A stretch of DNA of 64,000 nucleotides from the NCBI RefSeq assembly GCF_017963645.1, contig NZ_JAGMWN010000003.1, forward strand, positions 62,001 through 126,000. Reading direction: 5' to 3'. The stretch's first letter is position 1. Each line of letters starts with the position of its first letter. The DNA comes from Marivibrio halodurans. Its GTDB lineage: Bacteria; Pseudomonadota; Alphaproteobacteria; UBA8366; Aestuariispiraceae. Shown here in pieces: positions 27,548 to 36,490 of this stretch. The translations under genes were made by a program, and so were the position numbers. The notes under the pieces were generated by a model, which saw only the letters and a list, made by a program, of their open reading frames with translations, had not been told where the DNA came from and made no database searches.

Positions 27548-27673
27548 CGGATCAGCCCGTGCTCCCCCTGTCGATCGCCGGCGCCTCCCCATGCGGCCGG
27601 CCGTCTCCCAAGGTCACCGTCCCCTATCGCTGGGAAAATTGTCGTTTCGGCGACCCGAGCATTAGGGCCGATT

Positions 27674-27683
27674 TGTGATCACA
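27674..27683. promoter_or_regulatory. Palindrome TGTGATCACA upstream of potA
   Basis: A perfect 10-base palindrome in AT-rich sequence between the ackA stop codon and the potA start, about 130 bases before potA. GntR-superfamily regulators often bind such TGTGAxxACA-like half sites, but no regulator is assigned. Chance occurrence cannot be excluded. Confidence 0.3.
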
Positions 27684-27685
27684 TT

Positions 27686-28921
27686 TCAACTTTTTTCCAG
27701 AGCACCCTCCCGCAGCACCGTCCGGCAAGCCTCCGCGATCACCCATTGCTCATCCGTCGGCACGCGGTAAGCCGCCGGTCCGCCGCCGTCCCGGGTAATG
27801 CAGGGGCCGTGGCCCGCGTTCGCCGCAGGGTCCAGACGGAAACCCATCCAAGCAAGGCGTTCCAGCGCTTCCGCCCGAAGACCGACCGCGTTCTCGCCCA
27901 CCCCCCCGGTGAAGACCAGCGCGTCGATTCCATCAAGCGCCGCGGCGGCCGAGGCGATCTCCTGCACCAGACGATCCAGATAGAGGTCGAGAGCCACGCG
28001 CGCGCCCGCCGTACCGCTTTCCATCAGGGATTTCATATCCGCGCTCTCGTCCGATACGCCGAGAAGCCCGCATTCGTCATAGAGAAGCCGTTCCAGGCGC
28101 GCCGCGTCCAGCCCTTCCTCCCGCATCAGGTGAAGCAGCGCGCCGGGATCGAGGCGCCCCGGCCGCGTCGCCATCATCAACCCGTCGAGCGGCGAGAACC
28201 CCATCGTCGTATAGACCCCGCGTCCCGCCCGTACCCCGGCGAGGCTGGCTCCCGCGCCGAGATGGGCGACGACCAGCCGCTCCGGCAGGCCGGTTCCCGT
28301 CATTCGTTCGAACCGGTCCACGATCGATTGATAGCTCAGCCCATGGAAGCCATAGCGCCGCAGCCCCGCCCGGTGGAAGCGATCCGGCACCGGCAGGCGG
28401 GTCCGCACCTCCGGCATGGCCGCGTGGAAGGCCGTATCGAAGCAACCGACCTGCGGCAATTCCGGCGCGAGGGTCGCCATCGCCTCGATGCCGGCGATAT
28501 TGTGCGGTTGATGGCGCGGGGCGAGCGGGATGAAGGCGCGCAACCGCTCCAGCAACGCATCGTTCACGCGTTCCGGCGCGGCGAAGACGCCGCCGCCATG
28601 GACGATCCGGTGACCGGCGGCGGAAATCCCGGGTAGACGGCCCGCGTCCTGACCGGACAGCCAGCCGATGACCCGCGCCAGCGCCTCGCGATGACCGGCG
28701 GGGCCCAGCACCTCATCGACCTTGGCCGCGCCGTCGCCAAGCCGGGCGGCAAAGTGGGCGTCCCCGCCGGTGAGGCCGGCAACCTGCCCCTCGGCGGCGA
28801 CCGACAGGTCGCTCGCGCGATAAAGCGCGAATTTGATCGAGCTAGATCCGGCATTGAGGACGAGCACCCCCTCCCCGGCCGTCACGCTTGCCCCCTTGCC
28901 GACCGGTCCATCATCGCTCAC
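27686..28921 (-). CDS. ackA: Acetate kinase
   Basis: A 411-residue acetokinase-family enzyme interconverting acetate plus ATP and acetyl phosphate plus ADP. NAGSSSIKFAL at residues 23-33 is the first family signature and GHRIVHGGG the second; RRYGFHGLSYQ and FTGGVGENA contribute to the active site. The phosphotransacetylase gene is not beside it. Acetyl phosphate could come from Pta elsewhere or from phosphoketolase. It precedes potA on the same strand but with a regulatory-looking gap. Confidence 0.94.
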   Translation of the reverse strand: MSDDGPVGKGASVTAGEGVLVLNAGSSSIKFALYRASDLSVAAEGQVAGLTGGDAHFAARLGDGAAKVDEVLGPAGHREALARVIGWLSGQDAGRLPGISAAGHRIVHGGGVFAAPERVNDALLERLRAFIPLAPRHQPHNIAGIEAMATLAPELPQVGCFDTAFHAAMPEVRTRLPVPDRFHRAGLRRYGFHGLSYQSIVDRFERMTGTGLPERLVVAHLGAGASLAGVRAGRGVYTTMGFSPLDGLMMATRPGRLDPGALLHLMREEGLDAARLERLLYDECGLLGVSDESADMKSLMESGTAGARVALDLYLDRLVQEIASAAAALDGIDALVFTGGVGENAVGLRAEALERLAWMGFRLDPAANAGHGPCITRDGGGPAAYRVPTDEQWVIAEACRTVLREGALEKS

Positions 28922-29067
28922 ATCGTCCCCCTTGCTATCGTCTCTACGCCGCCATGGACGGTGACTTTATCCGGGGGCCAGGCCGCCGCGTAGGGCCAGC
29001 GGCCCGCTTCGATAGGCGGCAGGGACCCGGCGCCCGGGAAACAAGAAAGGGCAAACGAGCGACGCCT

Positions 29068-29469
29068 TCAGTCCTGGAAATCGAACGGCACGTCATCCTT
29101 GATGAAGGGAAGGAGCGCGCGGATGCTGAGCAGGCCGCGCAGCCGCTCCCCATCCACCACCGGCAAATGACGGATCTTGTGGCGGGCCATCATCTTGGCC
29201 GCGTCGCCGACGCTTCGCCCGGAATGGATCGTGATCGGCGCGTGCAGGATGACGTCCTCGATCCGCTGGTGCGAGTAGTCGACGCCGTGCCGCGCGATAC
29301 CGCGCACGATGTCGCGCTCCGTCATCACGGCGGTCAGCTTCCCCTCCCCAGCGAGGATGAGGATCGAGCCGACACCATGCTTATCCATCAGCATCGCCGC
29401 CTCGATCACCTTCTTGTGGGACGAAAGCGAAACCGGCGTCAGAAGATCGATATCGGCGATCCGGGTCAT
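29068..29469 (-). CDS. CBS-domain protein
   Basis: A 133-residue protein made of two CBS motifs: LLTPVSLSSHKKVIEAAMLM...GVGSILIL and DVILHAPITIHSGRSVGDAAKMM...HLPVVDGERLRGLLS. Paired CBS motifs bind adenine nucleotides. The upstream open frame uses a TTG at 29481; the ATG at 29469 has GGAT in front and is preferred. It begins 15 bases after the HD-GYP gene ends and is probably co-transcribed with it, which suggests nucleotide-linked signalling. Confidence 0.85.
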   Translation of the reverse strand: MTRIADIDLLTPVSLSSHKKVIEAAMLMDKHGVGSILILAGEGKLTAVMTERDIVRGIARHGVDYSHQRIEDVILHAPITIHSGRSVGDAAKMMARHKIRHLPVVDGERLRGLLSIRALLPFIKDDVPFDFQD

Positions 29470-29484
29470 CCACACATCCAATCG

Positions 29485-30120
29485 CTAGGACGGAAGCAGG
29501 GCCGGCGTCTCCAGATTGTTTTTGAACGCCTCGAAATAGCCCGGGTGAAAGAGTGCCGCGTTCTCCTCCATGATGGCAACGGCTTGCTCGCGGCTCATCC
29601 CCCGTCGATAGGGTCGATCGGCGCGGATGGCGTCGTAGACATCGCAGATATGCGTGATGTGAACGGAGGTTGGAATCTCCTCTCCGGCCAGCCCGAGAGG
29701 ATAGCCGGAGCCGTCGTAATTCTCATGATGCAGCTCGATCATCGCCTCCGCCATGATCCGCAGCGCCGGAGAGAGGTGCCGGATGCACCGGAAGCCGAAG
29801 CTCGGATGCTGCTCGATCACCGCGCGCTCGTCCTTTGTCAGGGTGTCCGGCTTGTTCAGGATGTGCATCGGCACCTTCAGCTTGCCGATATCATGCAGGC
29901 AGGCGCACAACCCATAGGTCGCCGCCTCGCGGGCGGCGATACCGATGACCCCCGCGAGCGCCCGAACATGGACGCCGACCCGAACGCCGTGCTCGGCGCT
30001 CCACAATGAATGCAGGCGAAGCGCGTCATGCAGGGTCGCGACCACCGCGAGATCCTGTTTCGAAACCCCCGCGCGCCGCGCCAGGGTTCCAATGATCGAG
30101 TGACACAGTTCCTCCCCCAT
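29485..30120 (-). CDS. HD-GYP domain phosphodiesterase, copy 2
   Basis: A protein of about 211 residues that is essentially one HD-GYP domain without receiver or membrane part. The metal-binding HD is in CLHDIGKL (H76/D77), an upstream His is at AEHGVRVGVH, and the GYP loop is HHENYDGSGYPLGL, followed by RADRPYRRGMS. These residues predict cyclic-di-GMP hydrolysis. TTG and GTG starts further upstream are possible; ATG at 30120 aligns with the neighbouring paralogue. A CBS gene follows directly. Confidence 0.88.
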   Translation of the reverse strand: MGEELCHSIIGTLARRAGVSKQDLAVVATLHDALRLHSLWSAEHGVRVGVHVRALAGVIGIAAREAATYGLCACLHDIGKLKVPMHILNKPDTLTKDERAVIEQHPSFGFRCIRHLSPALRIMAEAMIELHHENYDGSGYPLGLAGEEIPTSVHITHICDVYDAIRADRPYRRGMSREQAVAIMEENAALFHPGYFEAFKNNLETPALLPS

Positions 30121-30465
30121 CGAGGCAATAGCGATGCCCACGCGCGGCGACGATGGCCGGGCGGCCGGGCGGGCGGCCAAGCGGTCGGCTGGGCAGTCGG
30201 TTGGGCAGTCGGCTGGGCGGCCGTCCGGTCGGTCGGGTTTCGGAGCGATGAACGTCTCGATCGCGGTGGCACTCCCATTTGCGCGCGAGGAAATCGATGG
30301 CCGCCACGATTAGACCCCGCGCCGCCCGGAGCAAGCACGCATTCGCCCGTGCTATTCCGTAGGGACATACCCGCATAGGAGGCGACGCTTCCAGGACGGT
30401 CGAACTATGTCGCGGGAAAACGGCAACACGGTCAGGCCCAGCCCCCCCAATCACGCATAGCCCGA
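30121..30465. other. Gap between the two HD-GYP genes
   Basis: No convincing gene in this 345-base gap. It includes a short 12-base tandem repeat at 30184-30219 and G/C-rich low-complexity sequence. An antisense-like open frame crosses it but encodes only Arg/Pro/Thr repeats and lacks a start signal. It may contain the promoter of the downstream HD-GYP-CBS pair. Confidence 0.4.
30184..30219. repeat. 12-base tandem repeat, three units
   Basis: Three units of GTCGGYTGGGCA-type sequence (30184-30195, 30196-30207, 30208-30219) with one change in the second and one in the third. They lie 64 bases before the downstream HD-GYP start and are flanked by related GGGCGG repeats. Confidence 0.75.
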
Positions 30466-31167
30466 TCACGCGTAAACAGCGTTCGACGGCGCGACGTCCG
30501 CTTCGAAGGTACGTAGCACATCGGTCCTGAAGAAGGATTTGCGCTGTTTCAGAACCTCCATCGCGGCCCAGGCCGACATCCCCCTTCGATAGGGTCTATC
30601 GGCCCGTAACGCGTCGAAGAAGTCGCAGACACGCACAAACTGCGCAGAGTCCGGAAGCGCATCGCCCGACAGCCCATAAGGATAGCCGGACCCGTCATAA
30701 TTCTCGTGATGCAGCGCGGTCACCGATTGCGCGATATGACGAATGCCGTGGCTCAACTCGTCGAGGCAGGAGAGCCCGTCGAGCGGGTGCTGCTCGACGA
30801 TCGCCCGTTCATCCGCGCTCAAGCGACCCGGCTTATCCAGGATCGACCGCGATATATGGAGTTTTCCGATGTCGTGGAGACAAGCGCAGAGCCCGACCGC
30901 CCCCGCGTCGCGCCGCCCATGCCCCATCGATTCGGCAAGCACGCGGGCATGATGCCCGACGCGCACCGAATGTTCCGCGTTCCATTCGGAATAGAGCCGG
31001 AAAAGATTGTGGAGCGCCGATATCAGCGCGATATCCGAATGATGGGCGCCCGCCTGTTCGGCGAGGCCCGCGATGATCAGGTGACAGCGTTCCGGTCCAA
31101 GGATGCAGGCGCTACCTGTACCGCCTGTCCTTTCCGGGTCGGGATCGGATAATGTCGCCCCCACCAT
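30466..31167 (-). CDS. HD-GYP domain phosphodiesterase, copy 1
   Basis: A 233-residue protein, paralogous to the gene downstream. It has AEHSVRVGHHARVL, the HD motif in CLHDIGKLHI, EQHPLDG and the GYP loop HHENYDGSGYPYGL followed by ALRADRPYRRGMS. The first 25 or so residues are unlike the paralogue. No receiver, PAS or membrane segment, so it is a minimal soluble cyclic-di-GMP phosphodiesterase candidate. Confidence 0.88.
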   Translation of the reverse strand: MVGATLSDPDPERTGGTGSACILGPERCHLIIAGLAEQAGAHHSDIALISALHNLFRLYSEWNAEHSVRVGHHARVLAESMGHGRRDAGAVGLCACLHDIGKLHISRSILDKPGRLSADERAIVEQHPLDGLSCLDELSHGIRHIAQSVTALHHENYDGSGYPYGLSGDALPDSAQFVRVCDFFDALRADRPYRRGMSAWAAMEVLKQRKSFFRTDVLRTFEADVAPSNAVYA

Positions 31168-31315
31168 GGCAAAAACTCCAACGCAGCGCGTCCGCCCCTC
31201 TATCCTCTCGATAGTTAAGCATCACCGCCACGCAGGTCAATCGTGGTAGTTGTACTCCCCTCTCCCCACCCTTAATTCATCCCGGCTTTTCCGACCCCGG
31301 CCCGGGATATGGACA

Positions 31316-31348
31316 CGAAAAAGGGGTTGGGCACGGGCCCAACCCCTT
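31316..31348 (-). terminator. Rho-independent terminator of rplM-rpsI
   Basis: AAGGGGTTGGGC and GCCCAACCCCTT form a 12-bp stem with a 4-base loop. On the minus strand it is followed by TTTTTCGTG. It lies 24 bases after the rpsI stop codon. Confidence 0.92.
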
Positions 31349-31371
31349 CCCCGAACCGATTGGCCCAGGCC

Positions 31372-31872
31372 TTAGCGCTTCGAGAACTGGAAGCTGCGGC
31401 GGGCCTTGGCGCGGCCGTACTTCTTACGCTCGACCTTACGGTCGTCGCGGGTCAGGAAGCCGGCCGGCTTCAGGCTGGCGCGCAACGCCGGCTCGTAAGC
31501 GACGAGGGCGCGGCTGATCCCGTGACGCACGGCACCCGCCTGGCCCGAGAGACCGCCACCGGAGACGGTGCACAGCACGTCGAACTGGTCCGCGCGCGAG
31601 GCCGTCTCGAAGGGCTGACGCACGATCATCTGCAGGGTCGGCCGGGCGAAATACTGGCCGAGTTCCTTGCCGTTGACCGTCATCTTGCCGGAGCCCGGCT
31701 TGATCCAGACACGGGCGATCGCGTTCTTGCGCCGGCCGGTGCCGTAGGAGCGGCCATGCTCGTCGATCTTGGGCTCGTAAGTGGGCGCGGCCTCGGCCCC
31801 GGCGGCCGGCGTGCCGCTCACGGCATCGCCCAGCTGCGACAGATCATTCAGGGTCTGCTGTTCGTCCGCCAT
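31372..31872 (-). CDS. rpsI: 30S ribosomal protein S9
   Basis: A 166-residue S9. The conserved core begins [20 protein letters not shown] and ends with the basic tail [17 protein letters not shown], which reaches the ribosomal P site. About 35 residues of acidic, Ala/Gln-rich sequence precede the core, an extension seen in alphaproteobacterial S9. The gene starts one base after the rplM stop codon. Confidence 0.97.
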   Translation of the reverse strand: MADEQQTLNDLSQLGDAVSGTPAAGAEAAPTYEPKIDEHGRSYGTGRRKNAIARVWIKPGSGKMTVNGKELGQYFARPTLQMIVRQPFETASRADQFDVLCTVSGGGLSGQAGAVRHGISRALVAYEPALRASLKPAGFLTRDDRKVERKKYGRAKARRSFQFSKR

Positions 31873-31873
31873 C

Positions 31874-32338
31874 TCAGAAGCTCCGCTTGTTCTTGGCGTT
31901 GCGCGCGCCGATGTCGAGCTTTTCGGGCTGCTGCGCTTCATGCGGATGCTCCGCGCCGGCGTAGATCCGCAGGTTCTTCATCTGCTGGCGCCCGAGCGGC
32001 CCGCGGGAAATCATCCGTTCCACCGCCTTCTCGATCACCCGCTCCGGGAACTGGCCGTCGAGGACTTGCTCGGCGGTGCGGCTCTTGATGCCGCCCGGAT
32101 AACCGGTGTGCCAGTAGTAGGTCTTGTCCGTGCGCTTACGGCCCGTCAGGCGCACCTTCTCCGCATTGACCACGACGACATTGTCGCCGCAATCGATATG
32201 CGGGGTGAAGCCGGCCTTGTGCTTGCCGCGCAGGATCTTGGCGATCTCGGCGGCCATGCGGCCGAGCACCAGATCTTCGGCGTCGACGAGGTACCATTTC
32301 TTATCGACCTCGGACGCCTTCATGGAATAGGTCTTCAT
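31874..32338 (-). CDS. rplM: 50S ribosomal protein L13
   Basis: A 154-residue L13 starting [20 protein letters not shown], with [15 protein letters not shown], the HTGYPGG motif and the MLPRGPLGR-like MISRGPLGR segment. First gene of the rplM-rpsI operon. The 34 extra codons of the open frame are not part of the family. Confidence 0.97.
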   Translation of the reverse strand: MKTYSMKASEVDKKWYLVDAEDLVLGRMAAEIAKILRGKHKAGFTPHIDCGDNVVVVNAEKVRLTGRKRTDKTYYWHTGYPGGIKSRTAEQVLDGQFPERVIEKAVERMISRGPLGRQQMKNLRIYAGAEHPHEAQQPEKLDIGARNAKNKRSF

Positions 32339-32439
32339 CGCCCGTTCCCGTGTCCCATTGTTTGACTGCAAAGGACGGCACGCCAAGGGCCATGCCGTCC
32401 GACCGGGGCGGGTTATACGGACGGGCGCGCAGCCGGTCA

Positions 32440-32599
32440 ATTCATTTCTTCGACCGAAATTCGATAATTTCTTATTAATTTCAATGTTTTATGTTTGCGG
32501 TATTATTTTACCGCGATAATAACCTTCTGAAACACGGCAAAAAAATGCGCCTCGCCGAAAGAACACCATAGCCACTTGATATGGCTAGAAAATTCCGAC
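32440..32599 (-). promoter_or_regulatory. AT-rich promoter region of rplM-rpsI
   Basis: This stretch is markedly AT-rich against its surroundings, with several T-runs and TTATTAAT-like sequence, as expected for a strong ribosomal-protein promoter on the minus strand. It includes the inverted repeat GCGGTA / TACCGC at about 32498-32516. I cannot fix the -35 and -10 elements. Confidence 0.45.
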
Positions 32600-33037
32600 T
32601 TACCGGGACGGATCGGGCGGTATGGAATAGGTCCCGGTGACATGCGCGACCGGTGTTTCGGCGGGATCGGAGGCCCCGAAAATCGTGACTTCCCCGACAC
32701 ATAGCCGCCGTCCGTTCTTCAGCAGGCGCGCCTGGCCGATCAGGTCGTCCCCCTTCCCCGGCTTGGTCAGGAAATGGATCGTCATGTCGGTCGTGACCGC
32801 CAGCGGGACGGGCCCGATCCGTGCCATCACCGCGATCCACAGCGTGAAATCGGCGAGCGCGAACATCGCCGGCCCGCTGATCGTCCCGCCGGGCCGGATG
32901 GAGACATCGGAATAGGGCAAGCGGCAACGGGCGGTCGCTTCCCCGATTTCCTCCACCACGAAACCATGCATGTCGGCGAAGGGCGCCTCCTCGGCCAGGA
33001 TGCGGTCCAGGGCGGCACGGGTCAGTTTGGCGGGCAT
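32600..33037 (-). CDS. PaaI-family hotdog thioesterase
   Basis: A 145-residue hotdog-fold protein. The conserved RPGGTISGPAMFALADFTLWIAV segment is split here as GGTISGPAMFALAD with the catalytic Asp in LADF, followed by TDMTIHFLTKP. It should hydrolyse acyl-CoA thioesters, and it is divergent from an enoyl-CoA hydratase, suggesting acyl-CoA metabolism. A strong GGAGGA ribosome-binding site fixes the start at 33037. Confidence 0.88.
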   Translation of the reverse strand: MPAKLTRAALDRILAEEAPFADMHGFVVEEIGEATARCRLPYSDVSIRPGGTISGPAMFALADFTLWIAVMARIGPVPLAVTTDMTIHFLTKPGKGDDLIGQARLLKNGRRLCVGEVTIFGASDPAETPVAHVTGTYSIPPDPSR

Positions 33038-33224
33038 TGGGGGTCCTCCGATACGGGAAAGCCGCGCCGGACGCGGGCGGCCGGATTTTGGCGCCCCCGG
33101 GGAATGGGTGCAAATCATTCACGAACGCGACCGTGGTGAGTGTCTCCTTACTCCCCCGTCTCGACGTGGGAGATAGCGAACACTAGAGTGAGCGGCAGTC
33201 CCGTAATCCGAAGGAAGCCCCTCC

Positions 33225-34046
33225 ATGAGCGCGACCGCCGACACCTCCACCCCCCCGGACACCGCCGAGCCCCTGCTGCTGCGCCGGGACGGCGCCGGCG
33301 TGGCGCGCCTGACCCTCAACCGGCCGAAGGCGTATAACGCCCTCTCGGTCGCGCTGATGGAGGCCGTGCTGGCCGAGTTGCAGGCGATCGACCGTGACCC
33401 CGCCATCAAGGTTCTGGTGATCGAGGGGGCGGGCAAGGGATTCTGCGCCGGCCACGACCTGCGGGAATTGAAGGACGACCCCTCGACCACCTTCCGGGAG
33501 CGAACGTTCGATCTCTGCTCGCGCATGATGCAGGCCGTCGTCGGCCTGCGCCAGCCAACGATCGCGAAGGTGCATGGGATCGCGACGGCGGCCGGTTGCC
33601 AGTTGGTCGCCAGTTGCGATTTGGCCGTGGCGGCGGCCGATGCGCGGTTCGGCACGCCGGGGGTCAATATCGGCCTGTTCTGCTCGACGCCGATGGTGGC
33701 GCTCAGCCGCGCGGTGCCGCGCAAGCAGGCGATGGAGATGCTTTTGACCGGCGACATGATTCCCGCCGACCGGGCGCTGGCTCACGGCCTCGTCAATCGC
33801 GTGGTGCCGGGCGACGCGGCGGCGCTTGAGGAGGAAACCGCGACGCTCGCCGCCAAGGTGGCGGACAAATCCTCCAAGGTCCTCAAGACCGGCAAGGAAG
33901 CTTTCTATCGTCAGATCGAGATGCCGCTGGCCGAGGCCTATGACTACACCGCCGGCGTGATGGTGGAGAATATGGGCTATCGCGACGCGGATGAGGGGAT
34001 CGGCGCCTTCCTTGAGAAACGCAAACCCGTCTGGACGGGGGAATGA
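33225..34046 (+). CDS. Enoyl-CoA hydratase/isomerase family protein
   Basis: A 273-residue crotonase-fold enzyme. The oxyanion-hole segments are GKGFCAGHDLREL and AAGCQLVASCDLAVA, and a C-terminal GKEAFYRQIEMPLAEAY follows. The classical second glutamate of hydratases is not obvious (FGTPGVNIGLFCSTPM), so isomerase or other crotonase chemistry is possible. AAGGAAG precedes the start. Its stop codon overlaps the start of the CoA-binding protein gene. Confidence 0.92.
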   Translation: MSATADTSTPPDTAEPLLLRRDGAGVARLTLNRPKAYNALSVALMEAVLAELQAIDRDPAIKVLVIEGAGKGFCAGHDLRELKDDPSTTFRERTFDLCSRMMQAVVGLRQPTIAKVHGIATAAGCQLVASCDLAVAAADARFGTPGVNIGLFCSTPMVALSRAVPRKQAMEMLLTGDMIPADRALAHGLVNRVVPGDAAALEEETATLAAKVADKSSKVLKTGKEAFYRQIEMPLAEAYDYTAGVMVENMGYRDADEGIGAFLEKRKPVWTGE

Positions 34047-34594
34047 CCGGGATGGCCGATACGCTCGCCTCCGCTTCCGGTCCCGCCATTACCTCCGATG
34101 ATGTCGATCACGCCGCCGACCGCTATGCCGACGCCTATATCCGCGACATCCTGCGCGATACGCGGGTGATCGCCATGGTCGGTGCCAGCACCAATTGGAA
34201 CCGGCCCAGCTATTTCGCGATGAAATATCTGCAGCAGAAGGGCTATCGCGTGATCCCGGTCAATCCGAGGGCCGCCGGGGAAACCCTTCTGGGGGAGACG
34301 GTCGTCGGCGACCTCGCCGGCCTGGAAGATCCGGTGGACATGGTCGATATCTTCCGCAATTCCGAGGCCGCCGGCGGGATCGTGGATCAGGCGCTCGCCC
34401 TCGATCCGCGGCCGAAGGTGATCTGGATGCAGCTCGGCGTCGTCAATCACGAGGCGGCGGCGCGGGCGGAGGCCGCCGGCGTGCGCGTGGTGATGAATCG
34501 CTGTCCGAAGATCGAATATGCCCGCCTGTCGGGCGAGCTTGGCTGGAATGGCATCAACAGCCGGGTGATCACCGCGAAGAAACGCGCGATCTGA
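34043..34594 (+). CDS. CoA-binding domain protein (YccU type)
   Basis: A 183-residue Rossmann-like protein with VIAMVGASTNWNRPSYFAMKYLQQKGY and VIPVNP, the succinyl-CoA-synthetase-alpha-like CoA-binding fold, and VIWMQLGVVNHEAAARAEAAG. Translationally coupled to the enoyl-CoA hydratase by ATGA. ATG at 34052 is an alternative start. A role in acyl-CoA handling is suggested only by context. Confidence 0.9.
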   Translation: MTGMADTLASASGPAITSDDVDHAADRYADAYIRDILRDTRVIAMVGASTNWNRPSYFAMKYLQQKGYRVIPVNPRAAGETLLGETVVGDLAGLEDPVDMVDIFRNSEAAGGIVDQALALDPRPKVIWMQLGVVNHEAAARAEAAGVRVVMNRCPKIEYARLSGELGWNGINSRVITAKKRAI

Positions 34595-34606
34595 CATCGT
34601 CTCCGT

Positions 34607-34870
34607 CTAGATCAGGCACAGAATGCCGTAGCAGCGGGCGAACCCGAAATGGAACACGGCCCACAGCAGGATATCCAACAACAGACACCCGCCCAGGAAC
34701 CAGGCGATCGTGCGCTTGGTCAGGCGCGGGGCGCGGCGTTTTGCGCGCGCCCGTCCGCCGTCCTGCCGGTTGCCGTCCTGCCGGTTGCCTTCTTGCCGGT
34801 CGCCCCCTTGCCGGTCGCCCCCTTGCCGGTCGCTCGGATCGGCCGCGGCTCGGCGCTTGCTCTCTCCCAT
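34607..34870 (-). CDS. Small membrane protein with DRQGG-type pentapeptide repeats
   Basis: An 87-residue predicted protein. After a basic N-terminus come five copies of a (D/N)RQ(G/E/D)G pentapeptide, a basic patch (RARAKRRAPRLTKR) and one membrane span WFLGGCLLLDILLWAVFHFG, ending in CYGILCLI with two cysteines. The repeats arise from a 15-base DNA tandem repeat. The topology (basic cytoplasmic part, C-terminal anchor) suggests translation, but the family is unknown to me. ATG at 34870 preferred over GTG at 34882. Confidence 0.6.
   Translation of the reverse strand: MGESKRRAAADPSDRQGGDRQGGDRQEGNRQDGNRQDGGRARAKRRAPRLTKRTIAWFLGGCLLLDILLWAVFHFGFARCYGILCLI
34757..34831. repeat. 15-base tandem repeat, five units
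   Basis: Five 15-base units of the type GCCNNCYTGCCGGTY run from 34757 to 34831; units 1 and 2 are identical, as are units 4 and 5. They encode the pentapeptide repeats of the minus-strand small membrane protein and keep its frame. Confidence 0.9.
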
Positions 34871-34932
34871 GCCGGCAGTCACCCCCTTCGCCCGCGCACC
34901 CCTCGCCGCCCATGCGGGGACGGCGCCCCCCG

Positions 34933-35874
34933 ATGACCGAGATCAGCCTCGATTGGGACCGGCCAACCGCCATGGGTCAAGAGGGTTGGCAGGCACTGCT
35001 CGCCCACTGCCCCCGCGCCAACGCCTTCCAGAGCTGGAGTTGGGGAGCCGCCACCGCCGTCACCCACGGGCACAGGAACCGCCGGGCCGTGATCCTGGCG
35101 GACGGGCGGCCGATCGGCCTCTTGCAGTTGAGCGAGCGGCGTTGGCTCGGCGCCCTCACCTTCGCGCAATTGATCCGGGGGCCGCTCTTCATCAGCGGCG
35201 CGGCGACGGCGATCGCCACCCCCTTCGTGCTGCGCGCGTTGCGGCGGATGTATAGACCCAGCCGGGGACGGGTCCTTGCGCTGACGCCGGAATTGGATGA
35301 CGGGCCGCTTGCCGATCGCTATCTGCGCGAGGCGGGCTTCATCCATGTGAAGACGGGATACAGCTCCGCCTGGCTCGACATCGCGCCCAACGCGCGGTTG
35401 CTGCGCCGGGGACTACGCGGCAATTTTCGAAACCAGCTCAGCCGGGCGGAGGAAGCCCCCCTCACCATCGAGGAAGGCGACGACGCGGTCCGCGATTGGC
35501 TGATCGCCCGCCATGCCGAGCACCGCCATGGCGGCCGTTATGGCGGACCGGCGCCGGCGCTGCTGCGCGCCGTGCCGCTGGAGGAAATGCGCGTCCTGAT
35601 CGCCCGGGCGGAGGGGATGGACACGCCGGTCGCCGGCACCCTGTTCCTGCGCCACGGGGCGAGCGCGACCTACGAGGTCGGCTGGACATCGGAGGCCGGG
35701 CGCGCGCATCACGCCCATAACCTGCTGCTCTGGCGCGGCATTCTCATGCTCAAGCGGGACGGAATTCGGCGCCTCGACCTCGGCGGGCTGGACGAGGTCG
35801 AGGCCGGCGGCGCCGCGCATTTCAAGCACGGTCTGGGGGGCGAGCCTTTCACCCTCGCCGGCACCTACGTATAA
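34933..35874 (+). CDS. FemAB/GNAT-like acetyltransferase superfamily protein
   Basis: A 313-residue protein of the FemAB-related GNAT superfamily (lipid II:glycine transferase-like or BioF2-like). The N-terminal part has [18 protein letters not shown] and the C-terminal half carries [43 protein letters not shown] and the terminal FKHGLGGE motif, all typical of the group. It may add an amino acid or acyl group to peptidoglycan precursors or another envelope molecule; substrate unknown. The open frame extends upstream but the domain starts here. Confidence 0.82.
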   Translation: MTEISLDWDRPTAMGQEGWQALLAHCPRANAFQSWSWGAATAVTHGHRNRRAVILADGRPIGLLQLSERRWLGALTFAQLIRGPLFISGAATAIATPFVLRALRRMYRPSRGRVLALTPELDDGPLADRYLREAGFIHVKTGYSSAWLDIAPNARLLRRGLRGNFRNQLSRAEEAPLTIEEGDDAVRDWLIARHAEHRHGGRYGGPAPALLRAVPLEEMRVLIARAEGMDTPVAGTLFLRHGASATYEVGWTSEAGRAHHAHNLLLWRGILMLKRDGIRRLDLGGLDEVEAGGAAHFKHGLGGEPFTLAGTYV

Positions 35875-35917
35875 ACGGGACTTCGACAGGTTTCGCTTCT
35901 TCGAAAGGCCCGACCCG

Positions 35918-36334
35918 ATGACCCGCCCCTTCACCGATCCCGATACCCTCGACCGCGCGACGCTGGAAACGGGAGACCGTTTCGCGCCACGGTTCGATAC
36001 GGAAGGGTTGATCCCGGCGATCGCCCAGGACGCGGAGAGCGGAGAGGTGTTGATGCTGGCCTATATGAACGCGGCCGCGCTCGCCGCGACGCTGCGCACG
36101 GGCGAGGCGCATTACTGGTCCCGTTCGCGCGGGGAACTCTGGCACAAGGGCGCGACCAGCGGTCAGACCCAGAGCGTGGTCGAACTGCGCACCGACTGCG
36201 ACCAGGACACGATCCTGATGAAGGTCCACGCCAACGGCGATGGCGGGTGCTGTCATGTCGGCTATCGCAATTGCTTCTATCGGCGGGCGGAGGATGAAAC
36301 GCGTCTCGCCGCCCCCGATGTCCCGAAGCCGTGA
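35918..36334 (+). CDS. hisI: Phosphoribosyl-AMP cyclohydrolase
   Basis: A 138-residue HisI enzyme opening the adenine ring of phosphoribosyl-AMP in histidine synthesis. Motifs are [29 protein letters not shown], the metal-binding [11 protein letters not shown] and the zinc cysteines in [14 protein letters not shown]. It is a separate gene, not fused with HisE, and no other histidine gene is beside it. Confidence 0.96.
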   Translation: MTRPFTDPDTLDRATLETGDRFAPRFDTEGLIPAIAQDAESGEVLMLAYMNAAALAATLRTGEAHYWSRSRGELWHKGATSGQTQSVVELRTDCDQDTILMKVHANGDGGCCHVGYRNCFYRRAEDETRLAAPDVPKP

Positions 36335-36490
36335 TCATGCACCGGCATCAATGGGATGGACCTTTCGGCCCAATTCCGTCCGACCGTTAACCCTTTTTGA
36401 GTAAGTTCATGACACTCTGACGCGATCAAGGCGCGTATGGTGCGGGAAAAACACGCGTCGACGGCCGGTCGAACAAATCGGGGAATGGTC

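Noticed and set aside
25490-28636. A 1048-codon open frame on the plus strand
   Set aside because: It is antisense to potC, potB, potA and ackA. High-GC codon bias keeps the opposite frame open; its translation is Arg/His/Gly/Gln-rich with no domain.
30156-30240. Possible CRISPR-like array
   Set aside because: Units are only 12 bases, directly adjacent and without spacers; it is a simple tandem repeat.
30026-30469. A 147-codon open frame between the HD-GYP genes
   Set aside because: Repetitive Arg/Pro/Gly content created by the 12-base repeats, and overlap with the N-terminus of the true HD-GYP gene.
32498-32516. Possible terminator of the thioesterase gene
   Set aside because: The GCGGTA/TACCGC stem is short and lacks a T-run on the minus strand; more likely incidental within the rplM promoter region.
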